In this document: one piece after another, positions 22,761-35,884 of the stretch
How the letters are laid out: the number at the start of each line of letters is the position of its first letter
How positions within the stretch are numbered: position 1 is the first letter of the stretch
NCBI RefSeq assembly: GCF_020740795.1
Contig: NC_067286.1
Location: forward strand, 19,658,350-19,722,349
Direction of reading: 5' to 3'
Length of the DNA stretch: 64,000 bases
DNA from: Apus apus
Taxonomy: Eukaryota > Chordata > Aves > Apodiformes > Apodidae
The notes under the pieces: generated by a model
The model's input: only the letters and a program-made list of their open reading frames with translations
Told to the model about the DNA's origin: nothing
Databases searched by the model: none
Position numbers and translations under genes: made by a program

Positions 22761-23260
22761 GCTCCACTGGAATTTGAAGGAAGTAAATACACTAAATAAA
22801 TATCAGCTAAAGTTACTTTATTTTAAAAATGCAAAATCATTAAAATAATTCAAATGAAAGCATATATGTCAGTCTCAGTGCAGAACGGGACTCAATTTTA
22901 AATTAGTACTTTTAAAATTTGTAACAGGCCAGTCACTTCTAAGAGCTTAAAGCTTGAATATCTGATGAAGTCTCTTTAAACTAGTACAAGTTGAGATTCA
23001 TACATTTTTCTCTTGTGGGCCAGTCCACCCAGCCACACACTCCCGCCTGCTGCGGTTTCCAGGATGTGGTTGAAGGCTCCAGAGCACACAAGTATATGAC
23101 CAAATGCAGACACATGGACACTACAGACTAGGTTTCTTCCTTACCCTTAAGATAATACAGTATCAACAGAAAAAACGAAACCCTTCTGGGCAGAATTTTC
23201 CTTTCAAGTGTTCTGTGCCTAATGATGCAATTTTAAGAAAATGCCATTATTTCAGAAGTA
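22761..23260. other. Intergenic sequence right of the CpG island
   Basis: AT-rich sequence with no recognised gene or repeat; it would be intron 1 of a divergent transcript if one exists. Confidence 0.5.
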
Positions 23261-23817
23261 TGCTGGTTTTGACTGGGATTGAGCTAATTTTCTTCACCCT
23301 AGGTAGTCTTTGTTTTGGACTTGTGCTGGAAACGGTGTTGGTAGTACAGGGATGCTTTCCTTACTGTTGAGCAGTGCTTAGACAGACTCAGGGGCCTTTT
23401 CTGCTTCTCATACCATGCAGATAATGAGTAAGCTGGGAGCACACAAGAACTTGGGAGGGAACACAGCTGAGATGGCTGACCTCAACTGACCAAAGGGAAA
23501 TTCCGTGCCATACATCATGCTCAGCATATAAACCTGGCGGAAGAAGGGGGGAACCTTTGGAGAGCTGGCTTTTGTCTTCCCAAGTAATCATTATGCAGGA
23601 TGGAGCCATGCTTTCCTGCAGATGGCTGAACACCTGCCTGCCAACAGGAAATAGTGAATTAATTCCTTATTTTGCTTTGTTTTCATGGTTTTTGCTTTAC
23701 CTATTAAACCATCTTTATCTCAGCTCATGAATTTTCTCACATTTTCTCTCCTGATTTGCTCCGTCATCCCACTGGGCTACATGGTGCTTAGTGACCAGCT
23801 TGGCTTAAACTATCACA
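23261..23817 (+). mobile_element. Solo LTR of an avian endogenous retrovirus (557 bp)
   Basis: The element runs from TGCTGGTTTTGACTGGGATT to GGCTTAAACTATCACA. Its ends are those of a widespread avian LTR group that I recognise by its GGTTTTGACTGGGAT start and GGCTTAAAC...ACA end. A TATA-like CATATAAACC lies near 23526. AGAAG occurs just left (23254-23258) and directly right (23818-23822), a likely but slightly offset target duplication. No internal viral genes flank it, so it is a solo LTR. Strand is inferred from the TATA-like box and 5'-TG/CA-3' ends. Confidence 0.75.
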
Positions 23818-25010
23818 AGAAGGTTACATAAAAGAAGAAAGCAAGGGGAGGAGAAGAAAAAGAAGAGGCATTCAGAACTATTAGCAGGAGGAGAAAGAAA
23901 ACAAAATAATAGATCACCACAAAACGAACTACACCCCTAGATTCAGTACCATCTGCATGTTTTTATCCGAAGCAGACAGCAATGTATTTGGACAGTTTAC
24001 AATAAGATAATTAATAGCTTAAAAAGAAAAAATAATCTGTATGTTTCTCATTATGTACAAAGGCACCCTGTTTTGTTAGGTCTTTTAAAATTTTTTTTTA
24101 ATCTTCCAGGTGCCTTTTACCTTTGAAAATTAAAAAAAAAAAAGAAAAAAAGAAAAGAAACCAAATCTTCTTTTGCTCATTCCATAAAAATCTTAGTCAA
24201 CATTTTCATCTACACAGTAATCAGGAGTCAATCAGTCAGCTGGGGACAGATATTTGTGTTCATTATTTTGTTCTCCAAATACTTGTGCAAGCTGTCATGT
24301 ATTGGAGAGCACTAAGATAGAGTGCCTACTTTAACTTGATTCTAAGTCCCATGCAGCTACTCTTGGTAAAGACATGAAAAATATTGCTTCACGTAAGACT
24401 GCAATGATTACAGCTTGACAAACCTTGCCTAGGCAAGCTGGCAAATGTAAAGCTTACAGATAATCCTGTGACTATTTCCCACTGGTTTTGACACCCAAGT
24501 TAGGCTCTGTTCACTCATTAACCCACAAGGAACAAGCTAGATACCTCTGTAAGCCCATCCTAATCAAAACATTGTGTGTCTTTTATTGTGGCAAGACGCA
24601 CTGCTCAAGTACTCTTGTCTCCTCTGCTAACCATGTCTCTTCAGCTAAGGGCAATTCTGCTTCTCACGGCTGCAGCTGTAATCAGGGTGGCCTGTGCTTC
24701 TGTAGCAACATTTCACTGCTCAGCAAAGGTAGTTTTTCCCATATAATTTACATATTTTTAATTTCTAAAAATTATTAATATCATCAGCACACACTGGACT
24801 CAGTGCTCTAAGACCTCCTTATTAATTAATAATGATCCTTGTGATCCAAAGAAATAAAAATAGTCAATGATAGGTCACATTTGTCTATGCCTCAGCAGAC
24901 TGAAATAATTTCAGTTTACCACAATGGATATGTAGCTCTTGAACTAAATACATTTGGTTATCTTTGGTTACCTATTCCATCTCAGTATTCAGACCAGCTA
25001 AGTCCAGGGT
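23818..25010. other. Intergenic sequence, no gene recognised
   Basis: AT-rich unique sequence with a purine-rich patch (23821-23900) and an A-rich simple stretch (24127-24160). Short open frames carry no recognisable domain. Confidence 0.6.
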
Positions 25011-25416
25011 ATTCAGTCTCCTAAGCTGGAAGGTAAGGACAGAGAGCAGAACTCATAATCCACGTGGAAGCAGTTAAGTACCTGCTACAGCACCTAGACA
25101 CAAGTCTGTGGGGCTGGATGGAATTAACCCAAAAGTACTGAGGGAGCTGGCGAAGGAGCTTGCCAAGCCTGCCTCTATCACTTACCAATAGTCCTGGTCT
25201 ACAGAGGAGGTCCCAGAGGACTGGAGGCTTGCCAATGTGACACCTGTCTACAGGAAAGGCTGAAAGGAGGATTTGGGGAACTACAGGCCTGTCAGCCTGA
25301 CCTTGGTACCAGCGAAAATCATGGAGAGGTTCGTCTTGAGTGCACTCACATGGCAAGTGTAGGACAGCCAGGCGATCAGGCCTAGCCAACATGAGTTCAG
25401 GAAAGTCAAGTCTTGC

Positions 25417-26177
25417 TTGACCAACCTGATCTCCTTCTATGACCAGGTGACCCACATGCTGGATGAGGGAAGAGTTATGGATGTTTCCTATCTTGACTTC
25501 AGTAAAGCCTTTGATACCATCTTCCACAGCAATCTCCTAGAGAAGCTGGCTGCACATAGCATAGACAGGTGCACTTTTCACTGGGTAAAAAACTGGCTGG
25601 CTGGCCGAGCTTGGAGAGTTGTAGTGAACAGGGTTGGATCCAGTTGGAGGCCAATCACCAGTGGTGTCCCACAGGGCTCAGTTTTGAGGCCAGTCTTAGT
25701 CAACATCTTTATTATCTAGATGAGAGGATTGAGTGCTTACTCAGTAAGTTTGCAGACACCAAATTGGGCAGGAGTATTGATCTGCTTGAGGGTTGGAAGG
25801 CTCTGCAGAAGGACCTGGACAGGCTGGAACAATGGACAGAGGCCACTTGTATGAGGTTCAATATGGCCAAGGGTCAGGTCTTGCATTTCGGTCACAACAA
25901 TGCCAGGCAATACTACAGGCTTGGGGAAGAGTGGCTGGAGAGCTGCCTGGTGGAAAAGGACCTGGGGATACTGGTTGACAGTTGGCTTAACATGAGCCAG
26001 CAGTGTGCCCAGGTGGCCAGGAAGGCCAACAGCATCCTGGACTGCATCAGGAACAATGTGGCCAGCAGGAGTAAAGAAGTGATCCTGCCCCTGTACTTGG
26101 CATTGGTGAGGCTGCACCTCAAATACTGTGTTCAGTTCTGGGCCTCTCACTACATAGACATTGAGTTGTTGGAGTGA
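25417..26177 (+). pseudogene. CR1 ORF2 reverse-transcriptase remnant
   Basis: Two overlapping frames carry CR1 ORF2: 25417-25719 (blocks A and B) and 25569-26177 (block C to the C-terminal region ending [10 protein letters not shown]). The shift between frames, the missing Asp in the active-site motif, and early stops upstream show it no longer encodes a working enzyme. The protein would copy CR1 RNA during target-primed insertion in live relatives. Confidence 0.88.
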
Positions 26178-26544
26178 GTGCAGAGAAGAGCAACGAGTCT
26201 GGTCTAGAGAAGAAGTCCTATGAGGAAAGGCTGACGGAACTGCTCTTACTTAGTTTGGAGAAGAGGAGGCTGAAGGGAGGCCTCATTACTCTCTAGAACT
26301 ATCTGAAAGGAGGTTGTAGTGAGGTGGGTGTTAGCCACTTCTCCCAAGTGAATAATGATAGGACTAGAGGAAATGGCCTGAAGTTGTCGCCAGGTGAAGT
26401 TTAGGCAAGATATTAGGAAGAATTTCTTTACTGACAGAGTGGTCAGGCACTGGAACAGGCTGCCCAGGGAGGTGGTGGAGTCCTGGAGGTGTTCAAGAAA
26501 TGTGTAGATGTGGCACTTCAGGGCATGCTGTAGTGGGCATGGTG

Positions 26545-26640
26545 GAGTTTTTTTGTGAGTTGTGTGTTGTTGGTTTTGTGGGGCATGTGGTTGTGGTTTT
26601 TTTGGTTTTTTTGTTTGTTTGTTTTTTTCTTTCCCACCCA
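26545..26640 (+). repeat. T/G-rich simple-sequence insertion inside the CR1 3' region
   Basis: The CR1 3' UTR is interrupted between its GGGCATGGTGG and TGGACGGTTGGACT landmarks by about 95 bp of T-rich sequence with GTTT repeats. It was probably grown by slippage after insertion. Confidence 0.7.
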
Positions 26641-26709
26641 AGGGTGGACGGTTGGACTCAGTGATCTTAAAGGTCTTTTTCAACCGTGATGATTCTGTGA
26701 TTATGTGAT

Positions 26710-29700
26710 CTTACACCAGCCCTTCAAGACTTCATGGCTTCTTTATAGCAGTTTTTCTTAACCAGTATACATATATTTCATTATTTGTACCATTGTTTCT
26801 TTTTTAACATATTTTAATAATGGCAAAGCACTATAATTTAAACCCAGGTCTGGTCTGGAAATCTGGCTATCTCCAGTATGATTTTGTGGTTTTCTGAGTT
26901 GGTGTTTTTTTTTAACTAATTCAGTGTCTCAAGTTGCATAAGTCTAGCATTTTGAATATAGAAAAGCGATTCTTTTAATTTTCTTGAAATAGAATTATTC
27001 TGCATATTGGAATTGAATTATCCAAGACCTTTAGAGCACAAATTCATTAGGTGCAGTCTCATTTCTTGATATTTTCCCAGTTTGCTCTCTATTCAAGACA
27101 CCACTGCAGTTTCATTTTTAACAGGACCAAGACCATTTGTTTTTTTCTTTCATGTTTCCTCCATGATATCTGAAAATGAAGATTCATACTTCATGGTTAG
27201 GATGTAAGCACAGGTAAATCAGTGTCCCACAGCAACTTGCTTCTGATGGCCTGAGTGGCAAACCAGTAGTAAGTGAATGAAGAACAGCTCCAAAATGTAA
27301 CTTTTTATAGATAGGTAAGTGTATGCATCTTTGTATGCCAGGGAGCCAAAGGTGAGAGCAAAGCAGGTAGGATAGGGCCCTCCCAGATGAGGGCATCTTC
27401 CCATGGCACCAGAGCAATGTGAGCAGGACAGGTCCTGTGACAGCAAACAGGCTTGGACAGATGATGAAGCAAGTCCAGTGATGAGGCAAGTCCGAGGTTG
27501 CCAGGCTGGACAACTGAGTTGAAGTTAAGGTCTGGATCAACAGCAAGTTTGGCCAGGTCCAAGACAGCTGAAAGGCAGCATTGAGGTTGAGAACCTCAGC
27601 TTCTAAGCTACTCCCAAGCAAAGCGTGGAGCCCCACTGCGACCATACAGTGCAGCTTCCCCCAACAGATAATTTCAAGGCCATACACCTGCTCCCTCTGT
27701 CTAAGCAGGCCCAGAGGCCAGGCAGCCAAAAGCCCAGGGCAGGTGAAGGGAGGGTATCCTCAGGGCACTGACAGTGAAGGTCCTTACAAAATGCAATGTC
27801 TAAAAGGGTATAAGATTTTTTATCAAGAACAAATTTTGCAAAACTGTAGTGTACCTTACAGATCAGTGAAAATAACAGAGTGATTTCACATACTATGAAT
27901 AATGCCTGTGCTTTGCCACATCCTCCTTTTCTTACATAATCCAGACCACTCCTGTCTCCCAAGCCTTTATTGCTGCGAGTTAACCATCTCAGCCACTGTT
28001 TTTATGCTGAGTAACACCAAGGGCTTCCAGCACTGTAATATCTCTGACTTTGATCTGTCTTGATCTTTGTTTATTCTTAAATACTTTCTCATGGAAATAC
28101 AATAGCAATTAAGCCAATACTTAAACAGAACAGAGTGAGTTGCCATGTCTTGCCTTGCTTTTTTTTAACCAGATACAATGGATACTAATATCCTCACTCA
28201 ACTGAGTTGTCAATATGATTATCAGCGTATTCTGTGGCAGTCAGACACAGCAGAGAACATCGGGTGTTCATCTGTGATTGCAACAGCAGAAATACATTTT
28301 TGGAAAATAAATATTCCCCTTTTCTCCTGAACAACACCATTTTTAGAACCAATTATTCACTTTTAGTGTATTAATTTTTCTTGAGTGGGACAAGCATTTT
28401 GGTTTTAAATTCATTGGTTAAGGAATTGCAAAATGATCACTCAGAGTATGTCACAAGTTTTACTTAGAGTTTATAGATAAAAATAAAATGAGTGTACCTT
28501 TCCAGTGTTTCATCAAACTAGTTAGAATTACAGTCTCCTTGGAAAATGAACACATGTAGATGCCGTTTAACTAGTAAATAACATTTTATTGCTTTAGAAA
28601 TGACACAATGACAGCTTTTCAGGTGGTGAAAACCTACCTTACTTCCCCAGATGTGATCCAAGACTTCAGCATGGCTAGGGCTATTCTCCCAAGTCCCTGG
28701 TATTACTATTTTGTACACCTGAGATAGTCTTACCTATTGTAACATTACTTCTGAAGAGATGACTGGGGAGACAAGTGAACACAATCACTCATAATATCCA
28801 CTAAGAAGTAGATACACCATCGTTTCTAGCAAAGACAGATGTTTATTTAGATATTACTTGGAGGTTATTTAGAGGTTTATTCAGTCTTCCAGAAGGATCT
28901 GGCAGATAATTTGGGAAGGCACTAATATGCCCATTTGTAAAATATTTAAAGTAATCTACTATTAATATGAAATCTGTCACTCAGACTAACAGTCACTCAC
29001 AAATTGATAGCATTGTTTTCCTTAATAGATTCAAATGTGAGACATAACTAAAGGGGCTTGTACTGAATATTTTTTTTTGCTCACTGGGCAACAGATAGCA
29101 TATATACTACTTCCTACTGCAATCGACTGGATGGAAGCAGAACTGTTTGCTACTCACAGAGCTCTGCAAGGACAATGGTGTTAATTATTTGTGACTATTT
29201 GTTTGATTTCTAGTATATCAATTGTGTGCCTTACAGTAATTCTTAGACTGTGTCCAGAGAGTGAAAGAGAGTGAACTGCTGTTTAGTAACCAAGCCTGAA
29301 ACAAAGGAAATGAGTTCAATTCCTTGCTACTCTACTTTAGGGACAAAGCATATCAGCTGAGTTCCTCAATGGTATTCATAGTTCAAGATAAGCAGAGCAC
29401 ATGGGAAGGTCATGCAAAAACTGATTTGTGCAGGTGGGGAGTAAGGAGGAGAATCTTCCCTTTATTTCACATGATTTTGCCATTTTAGAATGAAAAATAC
29501 ACAGGATAACACTACAAGCCTCCAGCTCAGTGGATTTAAAGTTTGTCCTTCCACTTTCTTTCTACCTTTTGAATGAATAGAATGAAACCCCAAAGCATTA
29601 CAACACTCACTAGAACTGCTGTTACACAGCTTTGCTGTGTTTGTGTAGTCTTTTCCCTTCAAATACTAGCAGTCAATCCATAGCCAACTGAAGCACATCC

Positions 29701-31942
29701 ACACTGCATTAAAGCATTTTCCTTATTGATTATCATACTCACTCAGATATGCCCTCTTTAGTAATCAGTACAGCTGTGTATATTCTTCCATTCTCCATAG
29801 TGATTTGTTATTTTCTTGCTCTGCATTTCAGAACACCTCCCAGAAAAGAGAGAAAATTTGGATTAGGCCATCTCTGCCCCCTTCAAGCTCCTCTTGGCAT
29901 CTAATATCAGTACCAGAGCTATTTCCAAATGAAGCCAGATAAAGTATCCTGTACTGAACAACATACTCACAGTGCTAAGATCAAACTAAGATCCACAGTG
30001 CTACTCTTTTCAAAGACTTTTCCCCAACCACTGTTTTATGAAAGAAAAGGATACACAAGAGTTAGAGCCATAAGAGGGCTCATTTTCATTATAATATTTA
30101 TGCCAAAGTAAAAACTATCTGTGCTGTAGTTGCTCTCTTATTGCACCAGTAGACTGCTATAAACAGGCTGCAGCATGAGCTTAATTTGATAGAGTTTGTT
30201 TCAGATATATTTAAATTAGAAGCCCAGATCTTCCCTTCATCTGCCATGGAATCTCTGACAACAAGCAAAAAAATTTTAGGTCTTTTTTTCCCCCATCAGA
30301 AACTGAAACCAACACCAACAAACTCAATGGGTATTTTTTACCACTAAGGCCTTACTAGAGAGGAAAAATGTGTAAAAGCTGGAGAAGTACCAAGTTTAAA
30401 AGTTACTTTGGAGGTTGCTTTATTTTAGTCTTATGCTTTGCTGTTTGTATTTATTTTTCTCCCCGCATGAAGAAGCCCCTTCCAGAACAAACAAGTTGTC
30501 ATGTTGTTCTTTCTTCCTCACTTATTTGGCAAAAAGGTATTGCCTTTATATTTCTATAATTTAAAATCCTGAGTACATTGATATATCTAAAAATATAAAA
30601 TCAAAGTGAGTCTGGAAAAGTGGTTTACACTTTCTGCAGGAAGCGGTGAAATTTGTGATACTCTTCACCTAAATATAAACAGGTGAAAGATTGGTTCTGA
30701 GGGTAAATAAGCCAAGAAAAGCTCCCTGTTTCTGGATAATTTTAAGTATCGAGTAATTTTTAACAACCTTCTGTTTATCAAACCATCCTAATAAGTAATA
30801 AAAGTTTCTACAGAAATCAAAATGTTTGGTTAACCTATTACCAACATTAACTTCAGTTCCTATCAAGATGAGCAGCAGAGAGTAAACCAAACAGTGAACA
30901 CATACTTTTTGTGCTCTTTGGCTGACTCTGAAGTGATGCAAGCATCCAGTGGACTTTGTCCATATTTATGAATAAATAGTACAAGCATGATTCTGCTCAG
31001 TTTTGTGGATATACCAACCACAGCTCCTATTCTCACATAGCTAAAACACATGTTGAAACCACATAAAGAGCTGAGAACCACTAAGGAAAGGTGACTGAAA
31101 GCACAGATAATCATGTTTCACAAACAGGTTTTCCAGGACCTCAAGAAATATATGACTCTTAGGGCTACTTACTGATCTGTAGGCAGGTCAGCTTCCAAGA
31201 TAAGCCATATCTGGCCAGGCTGCTTTTCAAAACACTGTCAGCCAGAACATGACTATTGCAAAGCTCAATGTTCTACCTGCTGGAGCTTTTCCCTCTCATT
31301 GTCTGAGAATACTTCTAATCTGCATTTGTGTCTGCTAAACTAATTAATGTAAGAATTACATAGGTGACCTGCTAGATGACTAGAGTACCACCACACATAA
31401 TTATGTTCCTGAAGTTTAATGAAGGGAAGGATCAAGGGGAAAATGGCTAGGATAAGAAAGCCATCAGTATGTGGAATTTTTAAATGCATACAGAAATCTG
31501 TATTATTCCATATGATAATGTATAACAAATTGTATTGGTCAGAGAAGGGACTGTAATTGCACCTGTCCTTCAGAGGCTATGCTGTTCTGAATGATTTCAA
31601 ATGAAGAATAGGGGAGAAAAGCAATATTGTGAAGCATTACAGAATGTAAGGTAACACTGCTTTCTGCCAAATTCAATGAAAATAGCAGAACAGTGATTCT
31701 CAGGATATCATAATGTGACCCTAATGTTTGTAGCAAAGTGTTAGTGACTCTGATAGTGACTGATTTTATGTGGCTTTTCTAGGAGAATAATATGATGTGA
31801 ATAAGGTGATTGATGCAGACGGATTTTGGCTTTCAAAACGAACATGAACTGACTTTGTAGAAAGAATACATATGTGCTCTAGAATAATGCTGTTTTAAAA
31901 AGGTCATAATAATAGGTCACTGATAAATGTTCATATTTTCAT
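26710..31942. other. Intergenic sequence, no gene recognised
   Basis: Mostly AT-rich unique DNA. A more GC-rich, ORF-bearing stretch at about 27190-27790 may be a decayed mobile element fragment, but I cannot name a family. No splice-site-bounded conserved exon, RNA gene or LINE end was recognised in the remainder. Confidence 0.5.
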
Positions 31943-34900
31943 GAATCATAGAATTGTAGAGCAGTCTGTGTTGGAAGGGACGTTAAAGATCATCTAGTTC
32001 CAACAACTCTGCCATGGGTAAGGACACTTCCCACTGGACCAAATTGCTCAAAGCCCCATCAAGCCTGGCCTTGAACATGTCCAGGGTGGAGGCATCCACA
32101 ACTTCCCTGGGTAACCTATTCCAGTGTCTCAGCACCCCCACAGTAAATAAGTTATTCCTGATAAGTAGTCTAAATCTACCCTTTTCCAGTTTAAAACCAT
32201 TGCCCTTTGTCCTGTTGCTACATTTGAAAAATGTCCCTTCCCAGCTTTACTGTAGGCCCCCTTTAAGTACGAGAAGGCTGCTCTGAGGTCTCCCTGAAGC
32301 CTTCTCTTCTCCAGGCTGAACAACCCCAACTTTCTCAGCCTGTATCATAGGAGAGGTGCTCCAGCCCTCTGATCATCTTTGTGGCCCTCCTCTGGACTTG
32401 CTCCAACAGCTCCATATCCATAATGGGCCCCCCAGAGCTGGACACAGTACTCCAGGTAGGGTCTCACAAGAGCAGAGCACCTCCCTTGACCTGCTGGCCA
32501 CACTTCTTTTGATGCAGCCCAGGACATGGTTGGCTTTCTGGACTGCAAGTGCACATTGCTGCCTCATGTTGAGCTGCTCATCAACCAACACCTCCAAGTT
32601 CTTTGCCTCAGGAATGCTCTCAACCCATTCTGTGACCAACCTGTAATTATCCTTGGGACTGCACCAACGCAGCTGCAGAACCTTGCACTTGGCCTTGAAC
32701 TTCATGAGGCTGGCATGAGCCCACCTCAAGCCTGTCAAAGTCCCTCTGGATGGAACCTCTTCCCTCCACAGTATCAACCACACCATACAGCTTGGTGTCA
32801 TCAGAAAATTTGCTGAAGGATGCACTCAATTCCACACCAACAAAGATGTTAATCAGTACCAGACTGTCACACGAAGGCAAGAAGCTGTGTGTATGTGTGT
32901 GAAATGGCTGAATGGATTGGTGTGACATGTATGTGTGGTGGAGGGGGACCCTCCCATTGAAGCCATAGGATTTCAGGCTACAACCCCCTTGCTATCCAAC
33001 AACCCTTGTATACCAGGTTGCTGAGGGCAGCTGGACTGCAGTTTTATGTCCCAGGAGTTAATTAACAGTTTATGACTAAAGGATTAAGTGTGTTTATGTG
33101 TAAGACCACCTAACAACATTTGTTCCACTGTCCTCATGTGAGAACTGCTGTGAGAACAGATTTGCAAAGTGGGAAATATGAAGTGCTTAGATATAAATGT
33201 AAGGTAATTTATTACAGTTACAGATATAACGAATTTGGGATAGGTGTTGATAAATACACTGACTACAATAGTACTACTAATAGATGTTAATATTGCTAGC
33301 AATAATAATACAAAGTACACAATACACCTAGGGATGCTTTCACCCCTACCTAAAGGGTGAAAGCTGCAATATATTACCCTCCCCTGCCTGGGGGAAGAAG
33401 AGTGGATCAGGTCTGTCAACCCGTTCCAGGGGAGGTGCTCTTCTCACACTGAGCAAAGGATTCAAAGACTAATTTAACACCTATTGATGAAGTGGAACTT
33501 AGGTCATAACTAGTGTATTGATTGGTTCTTAACAGACTAATATTGTTTATTAATTAGGAAAAAAGTAAGGGAGATGCCCAGTGCCCACTTCATATGTAAA
33601 GTCAAGCTTTGTTAACACCTAGGTCTTGCTTCATAAGCAGATCGCCAAATGAAGTCATACAGGCTTAGATCCGGGCCTTTATCGCACAACCTCTGACTGC
33701 AGAGCAAGTCATGTACAGTTGTACGTGACTTGTGCAAGTCATGTACACCATATAGCCGTTAGGCACCCGGGTTTGACAACAAGCAGACAAGGACAGGATG
33801 TACCCCTTCCAGCCAGTGAGTCAGGCTTGTCCTCCCTACTGAACATAAATTTGACTACTTGTCAGGTCCAAGGCCGAATGCCCAATTGACCACTGCTCAT
33901 CTCGCATTCCTCTGCACAGGTTCTTCCGAGAAAGTTAAAGTATAATCCAAGTTCTGTTTTCTCACACCAGCCCCAGTACTGACTGTTTAGGAATGCTACT
34001 TGTGACTGGTCTCCGTTTGGACATCAAGCTGTTGACCACAATTTTTAAAGTGTGACCGTCCAACCAACTCCTTATCCACCAAGTGGTCCATCCATCAAAT
34101 TAATATCTTTCCAATTTAGAGACCAGGATGTCATGTGGATGTCATGTGGGACAGTGTCGAACACTTTGCACAAGTCCAGGTAGATAGCATCAGTTGCTCT
34201 ACCCTTGTCTACTGATGATGTGACCCCGTCATAAAAGGCCACCAAATCTGTCAGGCATTATTTGCCCTTGGTGAAGCCCTGTTGGTTGCCCATAACCACC
34301 TCCATGTTTTCTGTGTGTCTTAGCAGAGCCTTCAGGAGGATCTGCCCCATTATGTCACCAGACACAGAGGTGAAACTGACTGGACTATAGTTCCCCAGGT
34401 CTTCCTTTTTTCCTGTTTTGAAGATGGAGGTGATGTTTTTCCCTTTTCCAGTAAGTGGGAACTTCACCAGACTGCCATGACTTTTCAAATATGATGGAAA
34501 GTAGCTTTGCAACTTCATCCACCAGTTCCCTCAAGAGCTGTGGATGGATCTTTATAGGTCCCATGGACTTGTGCACTTTCAGGTTGCTTTGATGGTCTTA
34601 AACCTGCTCTTCTCCTACAGTGGGCAGATCTTCCTTCTCCCAGTCCCTTCCTTTGCCTTCTGCAACTTGGGTGGTGTGGCTTGAGCCCTTGTCAGTGAAG
34701 ACTGAGGTTAAAAAGTCAGCTTTCTCCATATCTCATATGACGAGGTCTCCTGTTTCCTACTGACAAGGGCCCACATTTCCCCTAGTTTTCCTTTATAATG
34801 GATGTGCCTGTAGAAGCTTTTATTGTTACCCTTGATGTCCCTGGGCAGATTTGATTCTATCAGCTTTCCTAATCTGTTCACTGTCTGCTTAGACAACTTC

Positions 34901-35884
34901 TTTGTATTCCTCCCAGGCTACTTGTCCTTGCTTCCACCCTCTGCAGAATTTCCTTTTACATCTAAGTGTGTCCAGCTCCTTGTTCATCCATGCAGGCCTC
35001 CTGGCAGCCCTGTCTGCTTTCCTCTTTGTTAGGATGTATTGTTCCTAGGATTGGAGGGGGTAATCCTTGAATATTGAGCAGCTTTCTTGGGCTCCTCTCC
35101 CCTCCAGTGCTTTATACCACAGTACTCTTATATCAAGTAGGTCCCTGAAGATGTAGACATCTGCTCTCCTGAATTCCAGGGTAGTGAGCTTGTTGTGCAC
35201 CTTCCTTGTTGCCCTAAGCATTTTGAATTCCACCATTTTGTGGTCACTGCAGCCAAGGCTGTCTTTAAGCTTCACGTTATCCACCAGCCTGTCCTTGTTT
35301 GTGAGAACAAGGTCCAGCATAGCACCTTTTCTTGTTAGTTCCTCTGCCACTTGGAGAAGAAAATTGCCGATGCATTCCAAGATCCTCCTGGATTGCTTGT
35401 GGCTTGCTATCAGGGTGGTTGAAATCCCATGTGAGGACCAGGGCCTGTGAATGCTAAGCTGCTCCCATCTGTCTGTAAAGGGCCTCATCCACTTGGTCTA
35501 TCCTGGTCAGGTGGCCTGTATCAGACCCCCACTATGATATCACCTGACCCTGTCTTCCCTTTAACCCTGACCCATAAACTCTGGGTCAGCTCCTCTTTCA
35601 TCCCCAGTAAGAGCTCCATGGACTCCAGCTGGTCATTGACATAGAGCTTGTATTCATCCATTCCCATGCTTCAGTCTTAGGAGCCATCCCACCACCATCT
35701 TGATGATGTCAATAACATCATAGCCCTACAGGCATGCAAATGTCTGTTAACTCCTCTTGTTTGTTCCCCATGCTATGTGCATTTCCATAAAGGCATTTAA
35801 GTTGGGCCCCCATTGAAGCTGTCTGACTGGCTGGGATTACATTCTCCTGCATTTCAGGTATTCTCCCACTTGCTTATGATCCTT
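31943..35884 (-). mobile_element. Long CR1 LINE, minus strand, split by an LTR-like insertion
   Basis: The 3' end reads GAATCATAGAATTGTAGAGC on the plus strand at 31943. The copy continues through the reverse-transcriptase region (minus-strand frames at 32373-32928 and 34258-34576) to the endonuclease-side ORF2 sequence near 35.8 kb. Between 32864 and 33967 the CR1 sequence is interrupted by foreign DNA and then resumes at the matching position. Without the insertion it is about 2.8 kb, long for a CR1 copy. Stops and frameshifts are frequent. Confidence 0.92.
32865..33966. mobile_element. LTR-like insertion (1.1 kb) inside the CR1
   Basis: The insertion begins TGTCACACGAAGG and ends TTCTCACA, so it has 5'-TG and CA-3' ends in either reading. 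It is flanked by CCAGAC (32859-32864) and CCAGCC (33967-33972), a 6-bp target duplication with one change. CR1 sequence is collinear across it. Size and ends suit a solo LTR of an ERVK- or ERVL-like avian retrovirus. An AATAAA on the minus strand near 33550 gives a weak hint to minus orientation. No viral coding sequence seen. Confidence 0.72.

Larger units (their letters stand above)
25015..26709 (+). mobile_element. CR1 LINE, plus strand, 5'-truncated with complete 3' end
   Basis: This copy keeps the reverse-transcriptase part of ORF2 and the CR1 3' end (GGTTGGACTCAGTGATCTTA, then GATTCTGTGATTATGTGAT). Reverse-transcriptase block A ([10 protein letters not shown]) is near 25488-25517 and block B (S-G-V-P-Q-G-S) near 25658-25680. 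Block C reads F-A-D-T-K-L near 25750, where CR1 normally has F-A-D-D-T-K-L, so one catalytic Asp is gone. A frameshift at about 25720 separates blocks B and C. It is dead as an autonomous element. Confidence 0.93.

Noticed and set aside
22200..22848. Long open frames on both strands in the CpG island (up to 181 codons)
   Set aside because: Stops are rare in GC-rich DNA; compositions are Pro/Arg/Gly-rich without a known domain. Only the short minus-strand uORF and the promoter motifs were kept.
27184..27962. Minus-strand open frames of 85-181 codons near 27.2-28.0 kb
   Set aside because: No domain recognised, overlapping frames disagree, and the stretch looks like a decayed repeat of unknown type.
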